A DNA stretch of 64,000 nt from Bacillus sp. cl95 (GTDB lineage Bacteria; Bacillota; Bacilli; Bacillales; Cytobacillaceae). The stretch's first letter is position 1. Each line of letters opens with the position of its first letter. Below the pieces are notes generated by a model. That model was not told the DNA's origin. It saw only the letters and a list, made by a program, of their open reading frames with translations, and did not search any database. Location of the stretch: positions 186,001 to 250,000 of the forward strand of contig NZ_FOYF01000001.1 in NCBI RefSeq assembly GCF_900115925.1, in the 5' to 3' direction. A program made the translations under genes and the position numbers. Positions 34,696-44,045 of the stretch are shown one piece after another.

Positions 34696-37600
34696 TCAAT
34701 TGGTAAAGACAAACTCTGTTCGGCTGCCAGTTTGCATGGCGATGACTTCTAATCTTGCATCAATTCGTTCCTTAAGTTCAGGCACATGAGAGATGATTCC
34801 TACTAATCTTCCACTACTTTGAATCTCAATTAATGATTCGATTGCTTGATCAAGAGACTCAGGGTCTAATGTCCCGAAACCTTCATCAATAAACATCGTT
34901 TCTAGTGATACACCACCTGAATAGTTCTGAACAACGTCCGCCAGTCCTAAAGCCAATGCAAGGGCCGCTTTAAAACTTTCTCCTCCGGATAATGTTTTTA
35001 CGTGACGCTCCTGACCGGTATATTGGTCATGAACCAGAAGCTCCAATCCGCTTTGAGCACTGCCTTTCGACCGGTCCTTTTTCCGTTCGAGATGATAGCG
35101 TCCACTAGTCATTTTTAGTAAACGAATATTTGCCTCACGTAGTATATCTTCTAAGAACGAAGCTAATACAAAGCGCTCAAAAGTAATTCTGTAACTATTT
35201 TGTCCTTTAGATATTTCGTACAAATGTCCAATGAGATTGTATCTATCTTCTAATGTCTTCATTTGTTCATTGAGCGCTTCAACCTTCGTGAGAATTTCTA
35301 CATTATCCCTCTTTTTCATAAAGAGATCTCTATGCTCTTGATCAAGTGCTTCAAGTTCTACTGTGACCTTTTGCAGTTCCGTTTCAATAACTTGAAGTTC
35401 TGGCACTTGAACATCCTTCAACAAACTAGTTAATTGGTTGAATTGCGCTGTAACAGCTCCTAAGCGGTCACGGAATGAACGGATTTCTGTCTCGAGTATC
35501 TTTACTTCTTGTTCTGTCTTTTTCGCTGCTTCATAATCTCGGTATGTTGGAAAGCCTTGTTGAATCATACTTTCCTTGAAAGCCACCCTCTCCGTTTCAA
35601 GAGCTGCATTGCGGCTCTTGACAAGCTGTTCGGTCATTTCAACCTTAGTGGCAGCAGAGCTATGTTTTTCTTTTGTTCCAACAAAATTTTGCTGGGCTTT
35701 CTCCAAAGCCTCTTTCAAAGAAAGTAACTTTTCATTTGCATCTTTAACGGCATTTTCAAAGGAACTAATCGAGCGAAGATTTTCTGGAATAACGTGTAAC
35801 ATTCTTTTTAAATTCGTCTCTAGTTGTGTAAATTTAACATGTAGTTCTTTTAGTTCCAATTCTAATTTAAGCTTCTCAGCTTGCAGAAGCTCTCTCTTGT
35901 CTTCTGTTGCCTTCAGCTCTGTCTTTACACTTTCTATTGAATGAATAAGCGTAAATAGACGCTGTTGAACAATCTGAAGTTTTTCTTTCTCCATGGCCAC
36001 ATGGCTCTTCACATCGCTAAGATCTTCTTCTTTGAAATCTGGCCTTGATTTTATCACCTCTGAAAAATATGAAGTGACTTCTCTATCAGAAGACTGTTTT
36101 TCGGATTGCGCCTGGAAAAATTCTAATTCAGCTTTAGCTTTGGATTTTTCAGATAATGTAACTTGATGCTTTGCTGCCTTCAAATCGTCTTCATTTGGCA
36201 ATTCTCCTGAAATAGCATGGGCAGGAGTTGGATGGTGTTCTGATCCACAAACAGGACAGTTCTCTCCTTGAACTAATCTTGTTGCCAATATGGCAGCTTG
36301 TCCACTCATCCACTTATCTTCAAGGTGAGTCAAAGTATCCCTTGCGTCTTGATAACGGCTTGCTTCTGTGTCATGAATATTCTGTTTTAGGTGGTATGAC
36401 TGATAGAGATTCTTATTTTGATTAAGGGCTTTTTCGTATTTGTCTAAACGTTGGATTTCCCCTTCAAGTTGATCCATTAATCGCTGATTTTCTGAATAAG
36501 TCAGCTGTGCCTGTTCTATTTTAGCTTTTTCTTCCTGTAGCTGCTTTATAGTAGCTTCCGTTAAGTTCATTTCCTTTTCCACTTGCAAATGCCGTGTAGT
36601 TTTTAGTCCTAACTCATTTTTAATGGTCGAGTATTCATTTTGTAACAAGGCGAAAGAATAAACGTCTTCTTTCATGGTCTGTAATCTGCTGATTTTCTCG
36701 GCAACTTCAATTCTCTCATGTTCATTGGCAGTTTCTTTCTCAAAGGCCTCTTTTTGCACCTCTAAAACTCCTGACAACTGGCGAAGTTCCTCTTGCATGT
36801 TTGAAAAACTTGCCTGTGCTTCTTTTAATTCACGGTTTAGTCGATGACATAACTCTTCTTGTTTCCCAAGGACATCAGCCTTTTGTGCAAGACGTATTTC
36901 ATCTTCTTTTTTTGAGTAATCACTCTGTTGTGATTCAAGTTGTACTTTAGTATTTTTCAATTCTTCCATAGAAGTGAATTGGTTCATTAATGTCTTAGCT
37001 TCAGTATGCTTTTTGATGATATCATCACGTTCATTTTGCTTGTTTGTTACTTCTATTTTCATTTCATCAAGCATCGAACTCATACTTTCAATTTCATCTC
37101 GCAACAAAGGTAAGATGACTGCATCATTTGTAATACCTTTTTCCATTAGTGAAATCAATTCTTCATTCGTATTAGCATGGATTTTCCGAATTGCCTCAGT
37201 CCTCGCCTGAACTTGATCTTCCACTGCCTTCTTTAATTCTGTCGCTTCTGTCTTTAGCCTTTCTTCAACCATCTTGAAAATTTGCGTATGAAACAGACGC
37301 TGAAGGATAACCTCTTTATCCTTGCTTTCAGATGTTAAAAGTTTACGAAATTCACCCTGAGGAATCATAAGAATCTGACGAAATTGATTGCTGTCAATGA
37401 GCATGATTTCTTTGATTTTCTCATCCACTTCACTTACTTTTGAAGCAATCAATACTTTCTCTCCATCATCATTCCACTTGTATAATTCTCCTTTCGCCCC
37501 AACAATCGTAGTGCCTTCCCCTGATTTTTTCTTTTTCTCTTGTTGAGGAGAGCGTATGATGTGGTATCGTTTATTTTTTAGTGTAAATTCGAGCGAGACC

Positions 37601-37833
37601 TCTGTAGTAACATCATCACTTGCAAATTGGCTGCGCAATTCTGGTCCATTACGGTCTTCCCCACTTGCTTTTCCGTAAATCGCATAACTGATAGCATCAA
37701 AAATGGTTGTTTTTCCTGCGCCAGTTTTTCCGGAAATAACAAACATCGTACGGTTTCCAAGACTTGTAAAGTCAATGGTCTCAATTCCTGCATAAGGTCC
37801 AAAAGCCTGCATTGTCAGTATTAAAGGTTTCAT
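34696..37833 (-). CDS. sbcC: SbcC-type DNA repair ATPase
   Basis: A 1045-residue Rad50-like ATPase. Walker A is SGKTGAGKTTIFD near the N-terminus and Walker B/D-loop is MFIDEGFGTLDPESLD near the C-terminus; signature TLSGGESFKAALALAL. The long middle is coiled coil with the zinc-hook CPVCG (about 500). With SbcD it cleaves DNA hairpins and trims protein-blocked ends. Overlaps sbcD by four bases. Confidence 0.95.
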   Translation of the reverse strand: MKPLILTMQAFGPYAGIETIDFTSLGNRTMFVISGKTGAGKTTIFDAISYAIYGKASGEDRNGPELRSQFASDDVTTEVSLEFTLKNKRYHIIRSPQQEKKKKSGEGTTIVGAKGELYKWNDDGEKVLIASKVSEVDEKIKEIMLIDSNQFRQILMIPQGEFRKLLTSESKDKEVILQRLFHTQIFKMVEERLKTEATELKKAVEDQVQARTEAIRKIHANTNEELISLMEKGITNDAVILPLLRDEIESMSSMLDEMKIEVTNKQNERDDIIKKHTEAKTLMNQFTSMEELKNTKVQLESQQSDYSKKEDEIRLAQKADVLGKQEELCHRLNRELKEAQASFSNMQEELRQLSGVLEVQKEAFEKETANEHERIEVAEKISRLQTMKEDVYSFALLQNEYSTIKNELGLKTTRHLQVEKEMNLTEATIKQLQEEKAKIEQAQLTYSENQRLMDQLEGEIQRLDKYEKALNQNKNLYQSYHLKQNIHDTEASRYQDARDTLTHLEDKWMSGQAAILATRLVQGENCPVCGSEHHPTPAHAISGELPNEDDLKAAKHQVTLSEKSKAKAELEFFQAQSEKQSSDREVTSYFSEVIKSRPDFKEEDLSDVKSHVAMEKEKLQIVQQRLFTLIHSIESVKTELKATEDKRELLQAEKLKLELELKELHVKFTQLETNLKRMLHVIPENLRSISSFENAVKDANEKLLSLKEALEKAQQNFVGTKEKHSSAATKVEMTEQLVKSRNAALETERVAFKESMIQQGFPTYRDYEAAKKTEQEVKILETEIRSFRDRLGAVTAQFNQLTSLLKDVQVPELQVIETELQKVTVELEALDQEHRDLFMKKRDNVEILTKVEALNEQMKTLEDRYNLIGHLYEISKGQNSYRITFERFVLASFLEDILREANIRLLKMTSGRYHLERKKDRSKGSAQSGLELLVHDQYTGQERHVKTLSGGESFKAALALALGLADVVQNYSGGVSLETMFIDEGFGTLDPESLDQAIESLIEIQSSGRLVGIISHVPELKERIDARLEVIAMQTGSRTEFVFTN

Positions 37834-38975
37834 GTACTCCCATCCTCCTTCAGCACGTCTTGCAGCACTTGAGACATGACCTCTTTCTTTTCTTCCGAGA
37901 ACTCAGATGTAGTCATCTCTTCATAAAATTGCTGGAAAAGTTCCAATTCTGATTTCTTTTCCCGTTGTGCTATGGCCACTTCCTGTTTCTTCTTCATATC
38001 TACAAGATCAATGCGCTTCTCCAGATGAAGCACGTTTGGATAAATCTGTCTCAATTTGTTGATTGGATCGATTAGTGCCCCTTCATCATGTAAGGTTATT
38101 TTCAAGTAATCTTCTACAGCTTCTTTCTGATAAAAAGAGGGGTCCAGCAATTCAGCAAGATGACCAGTTAATTCACGCATATCCTTTTTCGGTTTCAAGG
38201 ACTTATAGCGATGTGTAAAGCTACCGTTCTCATTCATTTCAATGATGGAAACGGACTTAGTGTGCTTCGCTTCAGAGAAAGAATACTTCATCAATGATCC
38301 TGAGTATTTGATTGTATCGTGACGAATCGCTTCAGGACTATGGAGATGTCCGAGCGCTGTATATGAAAACGGTGAAAATAAGTCAGCATGAACACAACCA
38401 GAGGCACCCACTGACAACGTTCGTTCTGAATCAGACACCGCTCCACCTAACACGAAGGCATGTCCAACAAAAATATTGGGTTCATTTGGGTTTATCGTCT
38501 TTTCTATCCTTCCAATCAATGCTTTCATTGCTTCCTGATGTGAATGTATCCCATCTTCACCTAACAGTTGCCTTACCGTACCGGGTTCTGCATACGGGAC
38601 TTGATAGAAGTTAACTCCATTTATTTGCACTGGATTAAATTTGTTTGTTAATTTACCAGTTAAGTAGAATTGGCTATGCTTGTACCATGAACTCCCAAAT
38701 GATAACCGTTCTGCACTGTCATGATTACCTGAAATAGCAACAATTGGAGTCTTTAATTCAACATTTATTTTAAAGAGGATTTCGTCTAATAATTCAACGG
38801 CCTCAGTTGGCGGAACAGATCTGTCATATAAGTCCCCTGCAATCACAACCGCATCAGGTTTTTCCTCCGCTACTAAATCAACAAACTGCTGAAGCATGAT
38901 TCGCTGGTCTTCGGTCATGTACACTCCATGGACAAGTTTGCCTAGATGCCAGTCGGCTGTATGAATAAACTTCAT
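37830..38975 (-). CDS. sbcD: SbcD-type exonuclease
   Basis: A 381-residue Mre11-like phosphoesterase. The five metal-binding motifs are visible: HTADWHLGK, AGDLYDR, SGNHDSAERL, GHAFVLGG and LGHLHSP. ATG 38975 has GGAGAGG about 9 bases upstream; the preceding GTG at 38984 is less likely. First gene of the sbcDC operon. Confidence 0.95.
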   Translation of the reverse strand: MKFIHTADWHLGKLVHGVYMTEDQRIMLQQFVDLVAEEKPDAVVIAGDLYDRSVPPTEAVELLDEILFKINVELKTPIVAISGNHDSAERLSFGSSWYKHSQFYLTGKLTNKFNPVQINGVNFYQVPYAEPGTVRQLLGEDGIHSHQEAMKALIGRIEKTINPNEPNIFVGHAFVLGGAVSDSERTLSVGASGCVHADLFSPFSYTALGHLHSPEAIRHDTIKYSGSLMKYSFSEAKHTKSVSIIEMNENGSFTHRYKSLKPKKDMRELTGHLAELLDPSFYQKEAVEDYLKITLHDEGALIDPINKLRQIYPNVLHLEKRIDLVDMKKKQEVAIAQREKKSELELFQQFYEEMTTSEFSEEKKEVMSQVLQDVLKEDGST

Positions 38976-39398
38976 TTCTTTCACCTCTCCTAGTTCTAAT
39001 TATGTTCTAATTATATCAAAGTCGTTCTCCTCAGACTTTATGAAAATGCAGGATGTTACAGAACACTTGTTCTTATACAGTTTAAATGAAATATTTATAG
39101 AAATACATCGGAGATTGTAAAAATAATTCCCATTAGCATAACTTAGCTCTTTAAAATTGATTTTTGCGTAATTCTTGGTGAATATCCGCATTGGAATATC
39201 TCTAACCCTCCCTTTCCTCATTGCAAAATTCCTCTCATTACATTTTTAATTAGTCATTCATGGAATTTACTAAAAATAAGGTAAATGCTTAGTACAAACT
39301 CCTCTATCCGCACGTATACATACATTACAGATATATATATGTGATAAACTCCGAGGAGGAAATTTGACCTACTTGCAGAAAGGAAGCGGGGTGAAAAC
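38976..39398. other. Gene-free stretch between sbcD and arsB-like gene
   Basis: This 423-base region holds divergent promoters for sbcD and the arsB-like transporter. I see no RNA gene. A short minus-strand frame at 39000-39221 lacks a ribosome binding site and reads AT-rich filler, so it is not counted. Near 39350 the plus strand has an AGGAGG not followed by a start. Confidence 0.4.
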
Positions 39399-40759
39399 AT
39401 GAGTCAATTCACAGTAGGCTTTACAATTCTCTCTTTTTTGTAACGATGGTCCTTGTCCTATGGCGACCTAAAGGTTTAAATGAAGCGATTCCCACCACAC
39501 TAGGAGCTATCCTCATTCTTATTAGTGGCAGTGTGACATTGACGGATTTGGGAGATATAAGTTCAAAGGTAACCGGTGCAGCCATTACCATCATTGCTAC
39601 GATGATCATGGCCATTTCCCTTGAAAGTTTTGGATTTTTCCATTGGGTAGCCTCACAGCTCTTAAGGAAGTCACGCGGCTCCGGAATCAGGCTTTTTTGG
39701 CTAACCAATCTATTATGCTTTCTCATGACAGTATTCATTAATAATGATGGCAGTATTCTCATCACCACACCAATCCTCTTACTTTTACTAAAATACCTAA
39801 GATTTAAAAAACATGAGATGCTTCCCTATCTAATTAGCGGAGCCTTGATTGCAACGGCTTCAAGCGCGCCAATCGGCGTCAGTAATATTGTCAATTTAAT
39901 TTCTTTGGAAATAATAGGAATGGATCTATATCTTCATACGGCTATGATGTTCGTTCCTGGTGTTCTCGGATTACTTTTTCTATCTAGCTTACTATTCTTA
40001 GTTTTCTACAAAGATTTGCCCCGTACGCTAAATATCCCTTCACATCATAGGCAAATGGACTTTACAAAAAAGCACCCCTTGCAATCAGAATCAGAACTGT
40101 CTAGTTCCATGCAAAACAACAAGCTTATGGTTTTGGTAATCGTATTTGTATTTTTAGTCCGCATAGGTTTATTCGTAGCATCCTATTTAAACTTCCCAGT
40201 CTCCATAGTTGCGGTAATAGGATCTGTTATCCTGTTAGGATGGCGGTGGATCTATTTAAGACTCAATCCTTTAGATGTTCTGGTAAAGACACCATGGCAC
40301 ATTTTCGTTTTCGCATTCAATATGTATGTTGTCATTTACGGCTTACACAATATCGGCTTAACAGATTTCCTCGTCAGCAATCTCGAACCAATGCTTGATG
40401 ATAATTTATTTCATGCGAGCATTACGATGGGTACAATTCTTACCATACTTTCAAACTTATTTAATAACCACCCAGCCTTAATGGTAGGAACTCTAACATT
40501 AACGGAGATGAACCTGGACCCAATCATTTTAAAAACCATCTATTTAGCCAACATCATTGGAAGCGACATTGGATCATTATTACTCCCAATCGGAACACTT
40601 GCTACTCTAATATGGATGCATATCCTTAGAAAAGCAAAAGTGAAAATTTCATGGAAACAATACATTCGAGTCACAGCGATCACTATACCACCTACCGTTT
40701 TATTCACCTTATTATGTTTATACTTCTGGATTCGATTCGTTTTTGGACAAGGGTTTTAG
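39399..40759 (+). pseudogene. ArsB/NhaD-type transporter with 5' frameshift
   Basis: Start ATG at 39399 with a GGGGTG site opens a frame (MSQFTVGFTILSF) that ends at a TAA at 39441. The family-typical continuation MVLVLWRPKGLNEAI begins one base out of register at 39446. Restoring one T in the six-T run 39434-39439 rejoins them as SFFVTMVLVLW, a continuous N-terminus. The rest (about 437 residues) is an intact ArsB/NhaD-fold membrane protein with about ten helices, probably an anion or arsenite exporter. ATG 39446 has no ribosome binding site of its own. Either a real lesion, a sequencing error or slipped-strand variation. Confidence 0.8.
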
Positions 40760-40831
40760 GTAAATAACCATAAAGGATTTTGGCCTAGCCAAGGTCCTTC
40801 TTTCATTAAGATTGTAATCTTCATAATGTAA

Positions 40832-40860
40832 AAACCTTGTCCGCACTGACAAGGTTTTTT
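40832..40860. terminator. Terminator between arsB-like and CotB-like genes
   Basis: Ten-base stem AAACCTTGTC/GACAAGGTTT with Ts on both strands. Confidence 0.9.
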
Positions 40861-40871
40861 AGTAAGAATCT

Positions 40872-41537
40872 TTATGGTAAATGTACACTTTTCAAATGCA
40901 TGAGTTTCCAATAGACAGTTTCTCCATTTGCAGTTGTTAACTGAAGAATATTATTGGCGAATCCTTTAAATACTCCTATTTTTTCCGGGTGATCACCCAT
41001 ATCAAAAACAATCAGTTTCCCGATATATTTTTGCAGCTGTTCATCAAAAGAACGAGCAAGTGGGATGTTGGATGGCATAACTGGAAGCTCTTCATGATTT
41101 AAGGAATATGGAGTGGTACTGTTACTATAGGGAGTTAACCATTTTAAATGGTGCATAGATATAAACATTAATTTGTAAATTGGTGAGTAAAAAACTATAT
41201 AGTCATTCAGTACGCTTGTAATATAACCGTGTATCGAACGATTGCCAGTTACAAAAATTTCAACAAATTGCCCTTTTGCGTTATTCAAAGTTTTACGGTA
41301 GGACAACGGATCTGTGATATTTTGGATTGGCTGATCCTCTGGGGGAATTTGTGTAATCTCCGGTTCCGCTTTTTGTTTGATGAATTGCAGATGCAATATA
41401 GGGATGTACAAAAATTCATTGCCATTAAATATTACGATAATATCTTGCCCAAAATCTATTAAAATCCCAGAAAAGGACGTTTTTCCGGAAATCTCAATTT
41501 CCACCTCTTTGCCTAGCAAATTACTTAAGCCTTTCAT
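40872..41537 (-). CDS. CotB-like spore coat protein, short paralogue
   Basis: A 221-residue protein built of three similar small beta-barrel-like units (LLGKEVEIEISGKTSFSGILIDFG; AKGQFVEIFVTGNRSIHGYI; YIGKLIVFDMGDHPEKIGVFKGF), each followed by an aromatic (I/V)x(M/I)HLK-type ending. This triple unit is the same architecture as the N-terminal part of the CotB-like neighbour. It lacks the Ser/Arg tail. Lies 82 bases after cotB; probably part of the same transcript. Coat location is inferred from context. Confidence 0.75.
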   Translation of the reverse strand: MKGLSNLLGKEVEIEISGKTSFSGILIDFGQDIIVIFNGNEFLYIPILHLQFIKQKAEPEITQIPPEDQPIQNITDPLSYRKTLNNAKGQFVEIFVTGNRSIHGYITSVLNDYIVFYSPIYKLMFISMHHLKWLTPYSNSTTPYSLNHEELPVMPSNIPLARSFDEQLQKYIGKLIVFDMGDHPEKIGVFKGFANNILQLTTANGETVYWKLMHLKSVHLP

Positions 41538-41619
41538 TGGTTCCGCTCCTTTCGCCTACAGATATAAAAGGTGCACCAGTATTTTTACCAATGCACCGGG
41601 ACCATATCGCTATGATCAA

Positions 41620-42621
41620 TTATCTGTTTCGGCCTTTCCAGACGTAGTCAATCGTTTTTACTACTCGTTCACGATTAGACCTGCTAGAGGAGCCATCTCT
41701 ACTGCTACGGCTTTTTGATTCTTTTTCGGAGTTGTTTTCCGTATTAGAGTTATTCTGAGCTGTTTGGTTTGCATTCGAATTGTCATTTGATTGATTTTCA
41801 TTAGAGTTGTTGTTTTGGTTATTTTGTTTCAAGTATCCTTTTGGACCACCGCTGATGCTCTTAATGTGGTATGGATGGATTCGAAGCACTTCCTCGTTAC
41901 TAACAAGAGTATAGTGTCCACCAGCATTCTCAACAAGTACGCCTTCCATTGCTTCAGGACCGCCCCTGTTGATTGATACCCATTGGTGAGAGAAATGCTT
42001 GAATACATCTTGGAAATTACCATCACTTACAAATCCAGGAATTTCCATTGTGTCTTCATTTGCTGCTGTATTTTCGTCTGAATTTCCATCATTATATTTG
42101 CTTACACTTTTCACATGATTTACGTTTGTATACACAATTCCATCGTCTTCTGTGTACATCACAATGAAATCGCCTGAAATACCTACGAGCTTTCCGTATT
42201 TCTTTTCAGGTCCGCCTTGATTTAATTGAACTGTCTCTCCCTGTAGTTCACTCATTACACCCATGAAGCTGTCAGCTGAAATATAATCTAGTTCTTCCTC
42301 TTCATCAGTAGACATCGTTACCATAGAGTTCGATTTGGAATCCTCACTAATGCTTTTCACATGCTGTACATTATAGTAAACAACCGTGTTATTGTTTTGG
42401 TTGTTAGACTGGGAATCACTGTTGGCTTGGTTATTGCTGTTGTTGTTATTGTTATTGTTATTGTTGTTATTATTGTTCTGTGCATAAAGTGTGATGTAAT
42501 CAGAAGAAACATCTAGCAGCCTACCAGTTTTAGATTCAGGACCTCCTCTATAGATGGTTACATCTTTGCCTTTTAAAGCTTTTAGAAAAGAATGATATGA
42601 ATCTGAATGATTTCTTTCCAT
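41620..42621 (-). CDS. cotB: CotB-like spore coat protein with Ser/Asn-rich tail
   Basis: A 333-residue protein. Three units of the CotB domain start KGKDVTIYRGGPESKTGRLL, QGETVQLNQGGPEKKYGKLV and SHQWVSINRGGPEAMEGVLV. Unit 1 holds a 13-residue Asn run and an Asn/Ser/Gln stretch; the C-terminal 85 residues are Asn- then Ser/Arg-rich (KESKSRSSRDGSSSRSNRE). In B. subtilis CotB the Ser/Lys tail is phosphorylated by CotH, so this tail is the likely target of the adjacent CotH. AGGGAGG precedes the ATG. Assignment by architecture and neighbourhood. Confidence 0.8.
   Translation of the reverse strand: MERNHSDSYHSFLKALKGKDVTIYRGGPESKTGRLLDVSSDYITLYAQNNNNNNNNNNNNNSNNQANSDSQSNNQNNNTVVYYNVQHVKSISEDSKSNSMVTMSTDEEEELDYISADSFMGVMSELQGETVQLNQGGPEKKYGKLVGISGDFIVMYTEDDGIVYTNVNHVKSVSKYNDGNSDENTAANEDTMEIPGFVSDGNFQDVFKHFSHQWVSINRGGPEAMEGVLVENAGGHYTLVSNEEVLRIHPYHIKSISGGPKGYLKQNNQNNNSNENQSNDNSNANQTAQNNSNTENNSEKESKSRSSRDGSSSRSNRERVVKTIDYVWKGRNR
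42434..42478 (-). repeat. Asn-codon microsatellite inside cotB
   Basis: A run of AAC/AAT codons encodes 13 consecutive Asn; on the plus strand it reads GTT/ATT triplets. Trinucleotide arrays like this can change length by slippage without a frameshift. A hydrophilic Asn patch would lengthen a surface loop. Confidence 0.75.
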
Positions 42622-42750
42622 TTATTTTATCCTCCCTATCAATTATCCATATTGGTTATTCATACTGCATGTATACGTATCTCGTAGGGGTATGGAACCT
42701 GTAAATAGCCCTTATTCTACAAAATCAACACATGCCTATAAAAAGTCCTC

Positions 42751-43842
42751 CTAATCCAGTTTATTTAACCTGCTTTTTAAGTACTTCCTTCTTTCTTCTA
42801 TATAATCACGGATTACTTCTAGCTCTTGATCGAACGAAGCAACGCTTTCCTTTTTATACGGATCTTGTAAGATATAAGGTCGAATTGACTTTTGAATCAT
42901 TTCAGCTCTCGGCATCATGAATTCTGTCGTAAATTGGTTTTCGAGTATCTCTTCAAGCATATCGCGGTATTTCTTCCTGAAGTTTGGAACATCAAGTAAA
43001 CGGGCGGTTAATGTGTTATATCCAGTAATCGGTACATAATTTGCCTCCATCACTTTTCCATTTACATCACGCCCCCAGGTTGCATCATAGTCCCACGGAA
43101 TTACTTCAAATAAGCCGGTCTCACCGTTACGGTATAAAGCATAATTATGAACAAAACCATCGTAATTTTGGCAAAAAATAATCCCGGCCATCCAACGAAA
43201 ATACTGGTCAACGTTTACATATTGAGTAATTCGACTTTCAAAATCCTCTGGAAGTATCGTATTGATTTGATAAATCAATTCCTGGAGATGAAAATCATCG
43301 AGTTCTTCACCGCATTTCCTTTCATAACCTAGTTCCAATGATTTTTTTGTCTCTTTATCCAAATCGCTCATAAGCGAAAAATTAGCATCGCCATCTACCG
43401 CGTAAAAAATAGCACCACTCGGAAGTTTCCTTTTACTAAGGAAATTTTCATCAACAGATTCAATTTCCAAGTACACACCTTCTGTTTTTCCATTGATTGT
43501 AAGGATGACATGCCTAGATCTTGGAGCGAGACATCCGATTTCTGAAAAGAAGTCGAATGAAAGTTTATTTCTTATCATGGAAGGATCTTTGAATTCTGCA
43601 TTTAAGTGAACTTGTTTTACACCTTTAAATTTTGTCGGACGAAAGAAGCCAATTTGATACGATTTTTTCAAAAAATCACGGATATGCGAGCCGCGATAGG
43701 CTACATCTATTTCTACTTTCTTCCCTTCTAACGTTAACTGCGCCGGAACTGGGTCATCAATCCAGATATCCCTTCTCAATTCCTTTAGATCCATTGGATG
43801 AATAAACATCTTGTATAAAGGCAATTGGGTATTCTCGTCCAT
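42751..43842 (-). CDS. cotH: CotH-type spore coat protein kinase
   Basis: A 363-residue CotH-family atypical kinase. The conserved segments are YRGSHIRDFLKKSYQIGF near the N-terminus, LNAEFKDPSMIRNKLSFDFF and the C-terminal active-site WDYDATWGRDVNG preceded by the VHNYALY motif. CotH phosphorylates serines of CotB and CotG in the mother cell and is needed for outer-coat assembly. ATG 43842 has GGAAGGAGG 6-7 bases upstream. Runs divergent from the cotG-like gene, 203 bases away, and upstream of cotB, as in the B. subtilis cotB-cotG-cotH cluster. Confidence 0.92.
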   Translation of the reverse strand: MDENTQLPLYKMFIHPMDLKELRRDIWIDDPVPAQLTLEGKKVEIDVAYRGSHIRDFLKKSYQIGFFRPTKFKGVKQVHLNAEFKDPSMIRNKLSFDFFSEIGCLAPRSRHVILTINGKTEGVYLEIESVDENFLSKRKLPSGAIFYAVDGDANFSLMSDLDKETKKSLELGYERKCGEELDDFHLQELIYQINTILPEDFESRITQYVNVDQYFRWMAGIIFCQNYDGFVHNYALYRNGETGLFEVIPWDYDATWGRDVNGKVMEANYVPITGYNTLTARLLDVPNFRKKYRDMLEEILENQFTTEFMMPRAEMIQKSIRPYILQDPYKKESVASFDQELEVIRDYIEERRKYLKSRLNKLD

Positions 43843-44045
43843 CTTGATTCCTCCTTCCCTTATTCGTATGAGAAAAGGAGGACACTTGTCACTATAGGAC
43901 AAAATCTTTTTTAAAAATTACGCTAATGCCTCATGCAATCTGACAGGTATCTACGTAATTTAGTATCAGGAAGCAAATCTGATGATGGATATTGAACATC
44001 TATCGACAGGCGCTTACCTTTTAGCTCAATAAAGGAGGAAATCAA

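Noticed and set aside
39000-39221. 73-residue minus-strand frame between sbcD and the arsB-like gene
   Set aside because: No ribosome binding site and AT-rich filler composition.
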